Shown here: positions 1 through 9,670 of the stretch, in pieces | How positions within the stretch are numbered: the stretch's first letter is position 1 | How the letters are laid out: the number at the start of each line of letters is the position of its first letter | NCBI GenBank assembly: GCA_946902985.2 | Contig: OX336388.2 | Span: forward strand, 123,605,894 to 123,669,893 | Length of the DNA stretch: 64,000 bases | Direction of reading: 5' to 3' | Origin: Meconema thalassinum | Taxonomy: Eukaryota > Arthropoda > Insecta > Orthoptera > Tettigoniidae | Translations under genes and position numbers: made by a program | Notes under the pieces: generated by a model | What the model saw: the letters and a program-made list of their open reading frames with translations, nothing else | Told to the model about the DNA's origin: nothing | Database searches by the model: none

Positions 1-756
1 AACTACAAGATGGCGGCTGAGCGAAATTTTAAAATGTCATTTTTATTTCTTGTGTCCTAATCATCCGACTGAAGTTTGAATAAAACACCTACACAATAAT
101 CTTCATGTAATAATAATATCGTATGGCCTCGTGTACCGGGTGCAAGCTTTGTTATTTGACACCCAGAGGGTAGCTTGTATGTCGAATTTCGTTGTTCCTT
201 GACTATGAAAGTCAAGGAGGTTAGATGTTAGATATCTAATCTCCTTGAACACTATAGCGCTTTCTAGTAGAGAAGTGAGGAACTTTGTGTTGGCGGAAAA
301 TCCCGAGATTAATTTTGCCATTATGAACACGGCCTACTGAATTCAAATGGGTTCTTTGACATGCCAACATCGTATGACATGCGTATCGTATTTTTTCCGC
401 CTTTCAAAAAATCACTTACCACGGCCAGGAGCGAACCTGCAATCTTGGGGTTAGTAGACCGACACGGTATCCACTCACCCACCGTGGCAAGCTATCTTCA
501 TGTAATAGTACATAACTCTAAGGCCTATAATAAATAAAATCCAACATGGTGACCATCCGAAATATTTAGTCGGTTCTCAATATCTACGAATCTATTACAG
601 CAATTACACTGAAAATTTGTATGTTGATAGTGGCAAGGATATTTAATTCTCCACGGAACTACTTGTTAACATTTGGTTCTTACATTGTGTTGACCTTCAC
701 CGTTTCCCTCAAATCTCCCGCGTTTATAGGAAATTTTGGACTTGTATTTTTAGCCT
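1..756. repeat. Interspersed repeat family, copy A (interrupted by SINE 1)
   Basis: The stretch 1-98 plus 508-656 matches 2520-2760 over most of its length: both carry an AAGATGGCGG-type start, the phrase TTTCTTGTGTCCTAATCAT, then CCAACATGG and GGTTCTCAATAT blocks in the same order. Copy A is split by SINE 1 at 113-493. I see no coding region. The short motif of the type CATCCGA..GAAGT is reminiscent of non-coding parts of Helitron or other arthropod repeats, but I cannot assign a class. Confidence 0.55.
113..493 (-). mobile_element. SINE 1, tRNA-derived, with 14-bp target duplication
   Basis: A 381-bp insert is flanked by a perfect 14-bp direct repeat, ATCTTCATGTAATA, at 99-112 and 494-507. 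The paralogous copy at 2600-2640 has a single uninterrupted equivalent of the site, so this is an insertion. On the minus strand it starts with a tRNA-like head (about 488-418): a potential acceptor stem GCCACGG/CCGTGGT, an A-box-like GTGAGTGGATACC, and a B-box GGTTCGCTCC. The 3' end at the left border is ATT-rich. The head, long direct repeat and simple tail are those of a SINE copied by target-primed reverse transcription. The anticodon stem is degraded, so it is not a functional tRNA gene. Confidence 0.75.
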
Positions 757-1012
757 TTTTTTATTTTTATTTTTTTATTAATGCAGCCAATGGCCATGTA
801 CTTTTCTTTTCAGGACGGGTCAAGGAAAGGATATTGGAAGGAAATCGGCAGTGGACCTATTGAAAGGAACCGTCCCGGCATTTGCCTGGCGTAAAAATGG
901 GAAACCACGAAAACCATTTTCAGGACGGCCGAGGTGGGATTCGAACCCACGCTCTCCCGATGCCAGCGAGGCACGAGGTAGCGCGTTAGCGCTCTCGGCC
1001 ACCGCGGCCGGT
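757..1012 (-). mobile_element. SINE 2, class II tRNA-derived, with A-rich tail
   Basis: Read on the minus strand, it begins near 1012 with a tRNA-like head: A-box TGGCCGAGAGCGCTAACGC and B-box GGTTCGAATCC, with the long variable region of Ser/Leu-type tRNAs. The body contains GTGGTTTCCCATTTTTAC and CCAGGCAAATGC, phrases I recognise from memory as common in arthropod tRNA SINEs. It ends in an A-rich tail (T-rich on the plus strand, 757-780). A 10-bp direct repeat TTTTTAGCCT flanks it at 747-756 and 1013-1022. It could be mistaken for a tRNA gene at 920-1010, but the tail and target duplication show a SINE. Confidence 0.8.
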
Positions 1013-1324
1013 TTTTTAGCCTATTTTCATTTATGAAAATAAAATAAGCTTATGAGATCACCTTTTGTACATGAGTGTGTGTGTCCGTGTGTGTGTCCTC
1101 CCTAATAAATCTAAACGGCTGGAGCGATGTCAATGAAACTCGGTAAGGCTATATGGTACTGTTATGACCGACCCCGACTGTGCCCTTCAAACTTTATTAC
1201 GTCTCACCAATCCAACATGGCGGCTGAGCGAAATATTTCACCGGCATTCTATATCTTCGAAACTATTACTGATATCACCCTGACATTTGTACGGTCATAA
1301 AAGGCACTACTCGAAGTTCACCTA

Positions 1325-2337
1325 CTGTCCGTCCACCAGCTCATGATCTCAGGGGACTGAAGGGGAGCGGAGAGACATTCCAGCTGCGTTGATTGAGTGG
1401 ACGTGCCGCTGCAGATATTGCCAACTTAGCACCTATGTTATTCACGCTATGCTTAATCACTGCTACGTACGGGTCAGTAGTGTTATGTCGGAAGTGAAGA
1501 AGAAAAGAGTGATACATTCTGAGGGTAGGGAAATAATTAGGAAAGTGATTGAGGGATGTGATGAAGAAGTACCGCACGGCTGTTATCTGCATCCGCCCCA
1601 CATCCGTACGACTGTTATGCGCATCCGCCCCACATCCGCACGACTTTTATCCCAATTCGCACGTTTGTTATCCAAATCTACTGGCATTACAATAATATTT
1701 TCGTTCCATGTTTAAAATGAATGTTATACAGCCAGAATTGCAACCCTTTTCAGTTCGGAGTGTTAATTGTGCTTGACATCAGTTTAATGAGATTAGCGTA
1801 AATCATCATCTTACATTTGTCATGAGAAAAAAACATAATGGAAAAATATGATATGTCATAAACATGATATTCAACAAGTTGGGATTGTATTCTATAAACT
1901 ATCCGCCAATTTAGTCCAAACATTGTCCGCAGCTTATCCGCTATCCGCACAGCCGTGCAAACTATATCCGCATGGCAAAAAAATTGCGGATATCCGTGGG
2001 TTTATCCGCGGATATCCGTATCCACACAGGGCTTTAGTTAAAACCTAAACAGCATGAACTGAATAACGTTTAAAAGTTTCACAATTTTCAGCGAACTCTT
2101 TGCCTTCATCTTTAATCTAAGCATGAATACACATTCTAAACTAGTACGATAATATTACTTAGAAATCTCACTGTGCTGTGTCAACACCATCCACATAAAA
2201 AAAAAACGTACACAGCCTGTGGTGAGTAGAGCGCATAAGTATCTGAGGTTGGCATCATTGTCGTTCACGCAGAGGCCAGCTGTCTACTGTTGACTCGTTG
2301 CATTCCTGCCACGGATCTTAAGCTGGTGGACGGACAG
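1325..2337 (+). mobile_element. Mariner-like (TA-flanked) deletion derivative
   Basis: The element has perfect 17-bp terminal inverted repeats: CTGTCCGTCCACCAGCT at 1325-1341, with its reverse complement at 2321-2337. It is flanked by TA on both sides (1323-1324, 2338-2339), as for the Tc1/mariner/IS630 superfamily. It carries a short transposase-like fragment near 1485-1590. The interior 1590-2040 is rich in the motif TATCCGC/ATCCGC in both orientations, including GCGGATATCCG palindromes. Full-length mariners encode a transposase of roughly 340 residues and this one does not, so it is non-autonomous. Confidence 0.75.
1485..1595 (+). pseudogene. N-terminal transposase fragment (IS630/Tc1-like) in the mariner-like element
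   Basis: From the ATG at 1485 the frame reads MSEVKKKRVIHSEGREIIRK and continues through VIEGCDEEVPHG. The pattern basic cluster, HS.(G/A)REII..V, acidic helix resembles the first helix-turn-helix of insect IS630/Tc1-related transposases (judged from memory). After about 35 residues the frame enters the ATCCGC-rich repeat and loses similarity, and no DDE catalytic domain follows before the right inverted repeat. I therefore call it a remnant. It could instead be chance low-complexity coding; a profile search would settle this. Confidence 0.45.
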
Positions 2338-2375
2338 TATGTGACTTTCCTAAACCTGTTAATTATAAAACGAAA

Positions 2376-2850
2376 ACGGCGGCCAAGCGAATTTGAAACA
2401 TTTAAATAGACTTTTCTCGCGAATTAACCATCCGAACGTAGTGAAACTTGATACAGCAAATGTTTATACACGTTGTAACGTACTGATATCTAATTTAGTT
2501 CAATTTTTTACATTACCTTAAGATGGCGGTTGTGTGAAATGTTAAAATTATTATTTTTATTTCTTGTGTCCTAATCATGCGATCGAAGTCTACGTTTGAA
2601 TAATGAACGTACGCAATAATCCACATCTAATAGTACATAACTCTATGGCCTACATTTATTAAAATCCAACATGGCGTTCATCCGAAATATGTATACGGTT
2701 CTCAATATATATTAATCTATTACAGCAATCAAACTAAAATGTTGTATGTTGATAGATGCAATTAACATAAGTAGGATATATGAAAATAGGCTGTTTAGTT
2801 CTTCACGGAAGTACTTGTTACAAAATGTGAAAAGTAGGCTAAAAATGTTA
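2376..2850. repeat. Interspersed repeat family, copy B
   Basis: Blocks here align in order with copy A at 1-656: AAGATGGCGG near 2521, TTTCTTGTGTCCTAATCAT near 2559, CCAACATGGCG near 2667, TGTATGTTGATAG near 2742. It ends with GTGAAAAGTAGGCT near 2828, the same ending as the repeat units at 50104 and 50668, so several families here share this terminus. It serves as the empty-site reference for SINE 1. Confidence 0.55.
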
Positions 2851-3364
2851 GATTTTTAAAAAATGCAATTTTATTACCTTTTCTGACTGTGTGTGTATCT
2901 CAAAACATTACATTAATCAATATATAGGCTAAAGTAAATGTCGGAAGTGTTTTGATTAGGTTTCTAAAAATGTAACTTTTATAACCAGATAAGTAAATTG
3001 TACCTCTTCATCAATACAAAGAAGTGAGGCAATTGCTCAATTCGTATCCACCTTGACATGACAGGGCGGGTTGGTGATTTACTTACTACCGGTAGTCTCA
3101 GATGAGGATAACTCTCTAACATGATTATGTCACAACCACGCATTAAGGAGTCTTAAGATATCTATCAATCACTTCGCACGAACCGTATAGAGTGAGTCCA
3201 GTCCGGCAAGGAGTAGCGATGACTAATTCTATCAAACTCCACTGATATTTCTCGACATATAATTCGTGTATATAAGGTACAGGCTATTAGGTATATTTGT
3301 ATTCCTCCCGTATCGGTAACGGTTAGTCTTTATTTTCAGAATGTTACGATTGTGTAATAATACT
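2851..3364. other. Non-coding, no feature recognised
   Basis: AT-rich sequence without a supportable reading frame. One short phrase near 3080, TTTACTTACTACCGGTAGTC, recurs near 5360 next to the duplicated clip exon, so it belongs to a local repeat of unknown class. Confidence 0.4.
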
Positions 3365-3372
3365 ATCTAGAC

Positions 3373-4070
3373 CAGGGCCATCCAGACAGCGCTAGCGCTC
3401 CGGCCGCGCTCTAAGCCAGTGCTCCGAGCGCTTTGGTGGAAGGTGTTTCAGAAGTGGGGAGAGGAGCTTGGTTGGCTGAGCACGCAGAAATGTGCAGCCG
3501 ATCCATCAATCACTAGTCTATTCCAATGCACTTTGTTGAGAGCATGTAAGTAAATCAGTTTCGCAGTGGTCATGACTGAACAGCATACAAAAAAGAGGAG
3601 TGGTGAAGCAGCAGTCTTTAAAGCAGAATGGGAAATGCTATTTTTCTGTACAGCTTATAAAGGGCATGCCAAATGTTTAGTGTGCCACAGAGATTTAATG
3701 TGTTATAAAGAACACAATTTGTTGTTGAATTTTCCTCCCTAATATGTTCACATTTCAGTTTGGAATAACTTACAATATTCTTTACTTAACATTCGTGTTC
3801 GTTTCCTGCACATTCCATACATCAGAGTACCATTCGATTTGTATATGCGGTATATTTGTTATGGCAAAACAGCCCTATTAATATGTCAACAATCCCACAA
3901 GAGCCGTCGGCCACACGAGTGTACGTGCGTATCTAGCCAGCGTGGTCCGAACATCGTCCGTCTCCTCGCTGCCACAGTGTAGTGGTGGTAGGGGAAAGAG
4001 CGCTAGTCTGACTGCCCAGTGCTCCCCGAGCGCGGCCGCGCTCCCGGAGCGCAATGACTGGATGGCCCTG
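3373..4070 (+). mobile_element. hAT-family deletion derivative (698 bp)
   Basis: Terminal inverted repeats CAGGGCCATCCAG (3373) and CTGGATGGCCCTG (ending 4070) are flanked by a perfect 8-bp target duplication ATCTAGAC at 3365-3372 and 4071-4078. CAGGG-type ends with 8-bp duplications define the hAT superfamily. Subterminal regions are GC-rich, with inverted GCGCTC/GAGCGC clusters. The interior keeps a BED-like zinc-finger start but no catalytic or dimerisation domain, so the copy cannot move on its own. It lies just upstream of the clip-domain exon, within what is probably an intron. Confidence 0.88.
3572..3742 (+). pseudogene. N-terminal hAT transposase fragment (BED/ZBED-like)
   Basis: A 56-residue frame starts MTEQHTKKRSGEAAVFKAEW and contains CLVCHRD preceded by an F..EWE..FF motif. 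This matches the start of ZBED/GTF2IRD2-like hAT transposases, where F..W...YFF is followed by a C..C zinc-finger pair. The frame ends at TAA 3740-3742, just after the position where the finger's histidines would lie. The rest of the transposase is missing, so it is a remnant of an internally deleted element. Confidence 0.65.
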
Positions 4071-4196
4071 ATCTAGACTATTTTGTGGTACATGTGTGTT
4101 TTGATTTTGGTAATTTACAGTTCACTCTGATTTTGATACTTTTGTCGGTGTTCGTAATTTTATTTCTGTCTCATCTGCCTTATGGTTATGTTACAG

Positions 4197-4454
4197 GGGA
4201 CCTCTGTACTCTGCCCAATAATGCCACAGGTATCTGTTCAAGATTCACAGCCTGTCCTGGGGTTTTACAGATGATACAAAGTATAGTGGAGCCTGTCATG
4301 TGTTCCTACGATAAGTTTGTGGCGTTCGTGTGCTGCCCACAAAGAAATGGCAGTTTATCACAAGATCCAATACCTACGACTACAGAAGAGCCAGTTTTCA
4401 CTCCAGTTCCAATGCAAGACGTATCCCTCACTGGGCGCTCCAAGAGCGAAGAAG
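4197..4454 (+). CDS. Clip-domain exon of a host clip-domain protein, copy 1
   Basis: This internal exon lies between a pyrimidine-rich acceptor ending TTACAG (4191-4196) and a donor GAAG|GTAATT after 4454. The product starts GDLCTLPNNATGIC and has six cysteines in the clip order C-C-C-C-CC (DLC, GIC, TAC, VMC, then VCC). A Thr/Pro-rich linker follows (PTTTEEPVFTPVPM). Clip domains are disulphide-locked modules N-terminal to the protease or protease-like domain of secreted arthropod serine proteases acting in melanisation, Toll signalling or coagulation. The protease exons are not in this window, so the gene cannot be named. The upstream reading frame (4085-4196) is hydrophobic and could mimic a signal peptide, but it has no in-frame ATG and I treat it as intron. 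Confidence 0.8.
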
Positions 4455-4720
4455 GTAATTTTATGAGTAACTAGGGTGAACCCATTGAAATTCAACGGAA
4501 TACTAAGTCCCGGGGTCGGTAAATTACATTTCTCTGGCACTTAAAACTGTTGTGTGACAGCATTTTCTACAATCATAATATAGTTTGCAGTGGCTAAATT
4601 CAGACTCCAGAAATTAACTTATAGACTGAAGTGTGTAGTAATTATTTAAATAGAAATTTTGGATCAATTTCTCTGAAAAGCAGTGATATCAGAGTACCTC
4701 CTTAAATACAACTTTTATTG
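4455..4720. other. Probable intron following the clip exon
   Basis: Begins with the splice donor GTAATT and shows no coding potential or recognised repeat up to the Helitron remnant. Confidence 0.4.
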
Positions 4721-4723
4721 TCC

Positions 4724-5131
4724 TATGGCTTGCCGGCACTGTTTGCACTTTCAAACTGTCAATTGATCAAACTCGTGACATTGCTACGTACAGCTGGCCA
4801 TGCCTAAATGCAGGCTGGGGTAAATATACACCAACACGGTCCAGAATCTGTCCTTGAGCTTTGTTAATTGTCATACTGAATGTAAAGAGAATAGGAAACT
4901 GGCATCTTTTAAAATTAAATTGAAGAGTAGTGTCGGATGGTGTTTAATCAATTCTAGGAATCAAAACTCTTTGTCCACCAAACCCTGTAGTGATGCCAAG
5001 ATCTAAACAACTATCATGCATTTTTCGCACAATTAATTTTGTTCCATTTAGAAGCCCCTGTGTAGCATTTAAGTTTCTTAATAACATTACATTCGCCCCA
5101 GGTTTTAAGTTAAGGACATGAGGAGGTTGGG
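4724..5131 (-). pseudogene. Helitron helicase C-terminal remnant
   Basis: The reverse strand reads, in order, GANVMLLRNLN, LLNGTKLIV, RVLIPRID, then after an in-frame stop FKRCQFPI, MTINKAQGQ and HGQLYVAMSRV. These are the closing motifs of the Pif1-like SF1B helicase domain of Helitron Rep/Hel proteins: the MTINK(S/A)QGQ and HGQLYVA.SR blocks are motifs V and VI. A TAA after RID and a stop right after SRV show decay. The Rep nuclease and the N-terminal helicase motifs (Walker A/B) are absent. It is a 5'-truncated fossil of a rolling-circle transposon. Confidence 0.88.
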
Positions 5132-5179
5132 CTCTTGTAAATTAATCTGATGTAATAGGCTATAATCTATATGTGTATC

Positions 5180-5365
5180 AATTTTGGAGCAGTTTCCATG
5201 CATACCTTCCGACATATCCAACATAGAGCTCAAATTTCAATTGCGATTTTTCAGCAGTTGGAAGCACTGATGTCGTTTTCAAATATGGCCGTGAGATATT
5301 TAGGAATAGATCTATACTCATACTATATTTGGTTTCGATAACTGCCGCCGTTTAGGAGTTTACTT
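5180..5365. repeat. Fragment of the repeat found at 49783-49965 and 50345-50545
   Basis: Phrases CCATGCATACCTT, GATATCCAACAT.GAGCTCAAATTTC, TTTTTCAGCAGTTGG.AGCACTGA and GCCGTTTAGGAGTT occur here in the same order and spacing as in the two large units downstream. No coding capacity is seen. Confidence 0.65.
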
Positions 5366-5386
5366 ACTACCGGTAGTCTCAGGTAT

Positions 5387-5471
5387 CAGGTATCTGTTCA
5401 AGATTCACAGCCTGTCCTGGGGTTTTAGGGGTTTTACAGATGGAGCCTGTCATATGTTCCTGCGATAGGTT
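5387..5471 (+). pseudogene. Partial duplicate of the clip exon, 5' part (split by the nested insertion)
   Basis: Nearly the same as 4223-4318: it begins CAGGTATCTGTTCAAG and includes the codons for the GIC, TAC and VIC cysteines. It lacks the first part of the exon, including the first clip cysteine, and has a short local duplication around GGGGTTTTA. It stops at GATAGGTT, where the hAT-like element entered, and resumes at 46016. It is a truncated, decayed tandem copy rather than a usable alternative exon. Confidence 0.78.
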
Positions 5472-5831
5472 CAGTGCCGGATTTCTGCCTAGGCCTACAA
5501 GGTGCCGGCCTAGGGGCGCCGATGGCGGAATCTTTACATAAGCTCAAAAGCCTGGCTTGCCTTATCAAAAAGCTTTATCGAAAATGATATTATAATAAAT
5601 ATTTACACTACATTTTGCCAAAACTTACAGCCCTGTGCGCAACAAAGCTAGAATTAGGCCCCTTCGTTTCCCCTCTCTCTCTCTCGCCTTCAATATCCAC
5701 GCTTAGCATTGCCAGGCCACGCGCAGGCAGTCCATTCTATTGGCAACTCCAGCTATCTGATATGACATCTAGCGGTAAAAATGATAAACTTACCAAGTAG
5801 GGTACATTTGTCATGTGGTGACAGTTTGTAT

Positions 5832-8800
5832 TGTACCCATGTGAGTAATCTCGATGGAAAATATGCTTCTGCCTCCAGCTAGCATCAGGGCTCGAGCGTG
5901 TACCGTTCTCCCACTGTAGCAGTTGCATATTTTGGATTTGAGGCTAAAAGGTATCAACTCTACAATGATAAGGCACAACTCTATTCTAAAACTTTAATTC
6001 AGTAAAAACTTCATGGCTTCACACAAACAAAACAAATCCCACAACCACAAAAAAAAAAATATTTCCACAATCCACAAATATGAACATAATGTTATCATAA
6101 TAAAATCATATTATAACACAAACCTTTACCCTTATGTGAACTTTACAAAGTACTCTAGTGCGCTGATGCACAAACAACTTCAGAAACAAACTGTACTTTA
6201 ATTCTTCAGTCATCCAATGTGACTTCATTAATTCTACAAGATTAATTATTCCTTGAACCTTGTCTTAATTTGACAATAATGTGTATCGTGTGTGTTTTGA
6301 TCTTTCTCTTCCCACCAAATGCTTTACATGCATTAGCCTATTCTGGTGTTGCACAGCAGTCTACGTACAACTCCATAATTATGTAAGCTACCCCTACACT
6401 TCCTCTATTTATATAGTTCCACTGCATGCCGTGTGTGATTTCCTATTAAAAACATTAATTAACGCTGTGTCGGACGGTACTATCAAACTACCTTTGCGCG
6501 CGTAGCCTGTGGCATCTGGTAACCCACTTCAGAAACAGATGTCAGTGACAGTACAAATGCAACGTCTAACCATTCGTTAGATAGCTAAAATCATGAACCA
6601 TCAGGATAATCTATAATTATCAATGTGTTCTTAAACACATGACTTTATTACTCAATATAACAATATTTCATTTCATGTCATTAACAGGGTCTAAAATCTA
6701 TTCCTTTCAAACTGGCTGTCACGGTCCGCATGACCGTCCAGACCCTCTCCCCGAGCGGCCTGTACACAATAGAAGTGGAGTGAGGTCCTACATTACCTCC
6801 CCCTCGCTTCCCTGTCTGAAGGCTTTCTCCCCAAGCAGTAAAAGATTTTACAAGACAAACACTGTGGTCCCAGTGACACACATATCTCAATGGATTTAAA
6901 CGGAATATTATGCAAATAGATTCTGGATGAGCTTTCACATTTACTCCTGCACTGAGGATAATAATAATTGGCTCCAAAATAGGCCCATTTCAACATGAAG
7001 GCACGAGATTCATAACACATTAGTCCATTAGGTAACCGGTATCTTTAACAAATATTGCGGCCAGCCCATGCTGCCGTCTGGGAATCGCTTCAACGAGCCG
7101 AATCACTCAACAAATAGCTCTCGGGGAATCAGATAGCGTGCGGAGGTGTCCATTGTTTTCTTCCCACCTATCACGGGATTCGAACCCGGAACATTCCAAA
7201 TATCCATCATCAGAGCTAGGGTCAATATCACTATATACGCTCTGGCATAAAGTACATCTCTCATTACGCCCACGGCATACGAGATTTCATACGAAGAATA
7301 GATACCCTGGTCCCTCCTAATGCTATGATCTGCATCCTATAATTACCAAGAGAAACCTATCAATTACTCTATAAGCTTTTCACATAAGCTGCAAATTCAA
7401 TTCACTAAAAGCTCTTCCATTTCCTGGCATAATTATATTCCCATTAATACAATATTCTGATATCAAACTCTTTTTTTAATCCCGTAACGGAATCTTACTG
7501 TATCATCTTACTGCTTAGATCGATAAGTCTTGCCCTTTAGCGTAAATATTTCATGTTTACAACATTTTGCCTGATGCGTTCATTCATACCTTTCATATTC
7601 ATTATTATTATTATTATTATTATTCTCACTGACATAAATTTACCAAAATCCGACACAACTCCATCTTACAAATCGAACAACCATGTTCGTGACATTTACA
7701 TAACTGATTGCCATTTCTAAATAATAGTGGTAACGCTTAATCCACTCACTGATGCAAATAACATCTCAAATCTATTAAAATCAACATAATAATGAGTAAA
7801 CTTGGAGAGTCTATCTCCTACTCTGATTCTTACTGGCATCTTTATAATTCTGAAATCACACTACATGCAGTGACCTATACCTCTACTTACATAATTTGTG
7901 GGGTACTTACATATCTCAAGGCTTCGTCACGGTGGTTCCACCCACTCATATCCTTCCGGGTCGCCTGCCATATGCAGATTAGTGCGACATTTCCATCTTG
8001 AATACACACATTTTCTGACACATATTTTTCGTTAACCACACGACACTTTGCATTTCTATAAAGAAGCTATTGCTTCCAACACACATGACACTTTAAAACA
8101 CTTATTAAACTATTAATTTAAATGACATTTCACATATAATTTACATAACACACGTCACTCCGTACACTTTTCCTTGGTTGACATTCCCTAGCAAAGATAT
8201 CCAAAATACAGGTGTCGACGGCATCTCCCGTACTCCTACCAACTCCTGATTGAATGTCTGGTTCGCTTGCCCTCGGAATTCACCAACAGTTTATCCATAC
8301 TCCTACGGTAAGCTTCCTGATTCGCATAAATATGCTAACTTCCGTCCTGAGCGTTATTATTTGGTATTCAAAGACATTACCAAATGCTTCCTAAGGTTTC
8401 TTTTAGCGCATTCCATCGTAATTAGACATGTACGATCAGTCAATATTTTATACATTGCGCTTAACACTGTGCATAACTTTACATAGATTATTATTTACAA
8501 TAGTTCTGCAACTTCTCTCACACGTTGCTTCCTAAGTGAACATACCATTGTTCGTTCTGCTAACAAAAACTGTGTAGCGACGACTGTTTGCGACTATCGG
8601 TGACAAACTGTGTCCAACTGTGTAAACTGCGTTAAGACTGGCTGCAACACTGGCGTGCGACTGCCGCAAGATTGGGCTAAAGACTGAGTAAGACTGAGGC
8701 TCTGCCAAGGGTCGACTCCCTTATATTGGATTCCCACGAAAAGTAGAGCTAAATTTTCCCGCGCTATCTCGACTCCTCTCCCAGCACGATTCTGGTCTCG

Positions 8801-9547
8801 AAACCATGCTCAACGGGTTCCTTTTCCTTCACTGATCCCAGAACTGTCTGCGTGCTAAAGAATCGCTCGGCCAATTAATTAATATTAATTCCTTTCTCCA
8901 TAGCGTGGGGACGCTATCTCCCTGGGAATCCCTGGCAACCTCGTTAAAACCAAGCCGCGAACAACCATTGTCCCTGTTCTTCCGCACTTCATTAAATATG
9001 CGTCAATTTCGCAGATTAAAGGCTCTAAAATTAGCCTCCTGGCTAAAGATTCATCTGTGTGCCACTCTCATATCATTGTGTTACTCCAATCATGAGTAAT
9101 CAATGATTTTCCTTGGGATCTTCCCACCCCCTTCTTACATCCATTCTCAGTCGGGGAAAAACTGGGTCATTACTCAGGCCCCCAACCTCATCCAGACGAC
9201 ATAACGAGGTCAGCAAGATGGACGTGGCTCCATGCTGCACCTCCCACAATTCTGGGCCAATTAGTTAAACGTCAAACTCTGCACTTTTCGTGCTCCAAGT
9301 CCAGTATAGCCTACTTCAAGTAGTCTAATAATGCTGTATTTCGCTCAATTTCCTGCATTATTTTAATAAATAATGTCATTATCAACTGGAATCACACCAG
9401 TGATTAAATATACACTTTTCTCTAGGGGTTTTTACACGGAAACTCCCTCCGCAGATCTCGGGTTCGTTCCCTGGTGGAACCTTTATACTGAGATCACAGT
9501 CTCTGAGATCCACGTTCTATATCAGTCAGCATAAGCCCTCGGGTTCA
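5832..9547 (-). repeat. Element 1, 3' LTR (uninterrupted, 3716 bp)
   Basis: Starts TGTACCC and ends GGGTTCA on the plus strand (imperfect TG...CA inverted ends). It matches 16275-17912 joined to 42520-44595. It contains an ATT microsatellite near 7603-7624 and no supportable gene. At 3.7 kb it is far longer than the few hundred bases typical of most insect gypsy LTRs. The sequence ATATCAAACTCTTTTTTT near 7462 is the intact empty site for the foldback insertion in the other LTR. Confidence 0.92.
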
Positions 9548-9670
9548 GATTCCCCTTGCAAAACTTATAGAAATCAATTGCAAGTGATTTTCTGTAAGTA
9601 ACCAGCTGACTGTCTACCACTGTCTGTGTTTACGTCTGGGGTCCTTCACCTCGTCTGGCTGCGAGTATGG
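9548..9670 (-). other. Element 1, 3' non-coding segment with polypurine tract
   Basis: Between the pol stop and the 3' LTR. The minus strand ends in a purine-rich run, GCAAGGGGAATC, immediately before the LTR. This is the expected position of the plus-strand primer for reverse transcription. Confidence 0.6.

Noticed and set aside
920..1010. Possible class II tRNA gene (Ser/Leu-like) on the minus strand
   Set aside because: It is continuous with a SINE body, A-rich tail and flanking direct repeats, so I call it a SINE head.
4085..4196. Signal peptide in front of the clip domain
   Set aside because: The hydrophobic frame lacks an in-frame ATG and is followed by a good pyrimidine-rich splice acceptor; more likely intron.
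7170..7200. T-arm-like GGGATTCGAACCCGG in the element 1 LTR
   Set aside because: No A-box or acceptor stem at the right distance; isolated palindrome.
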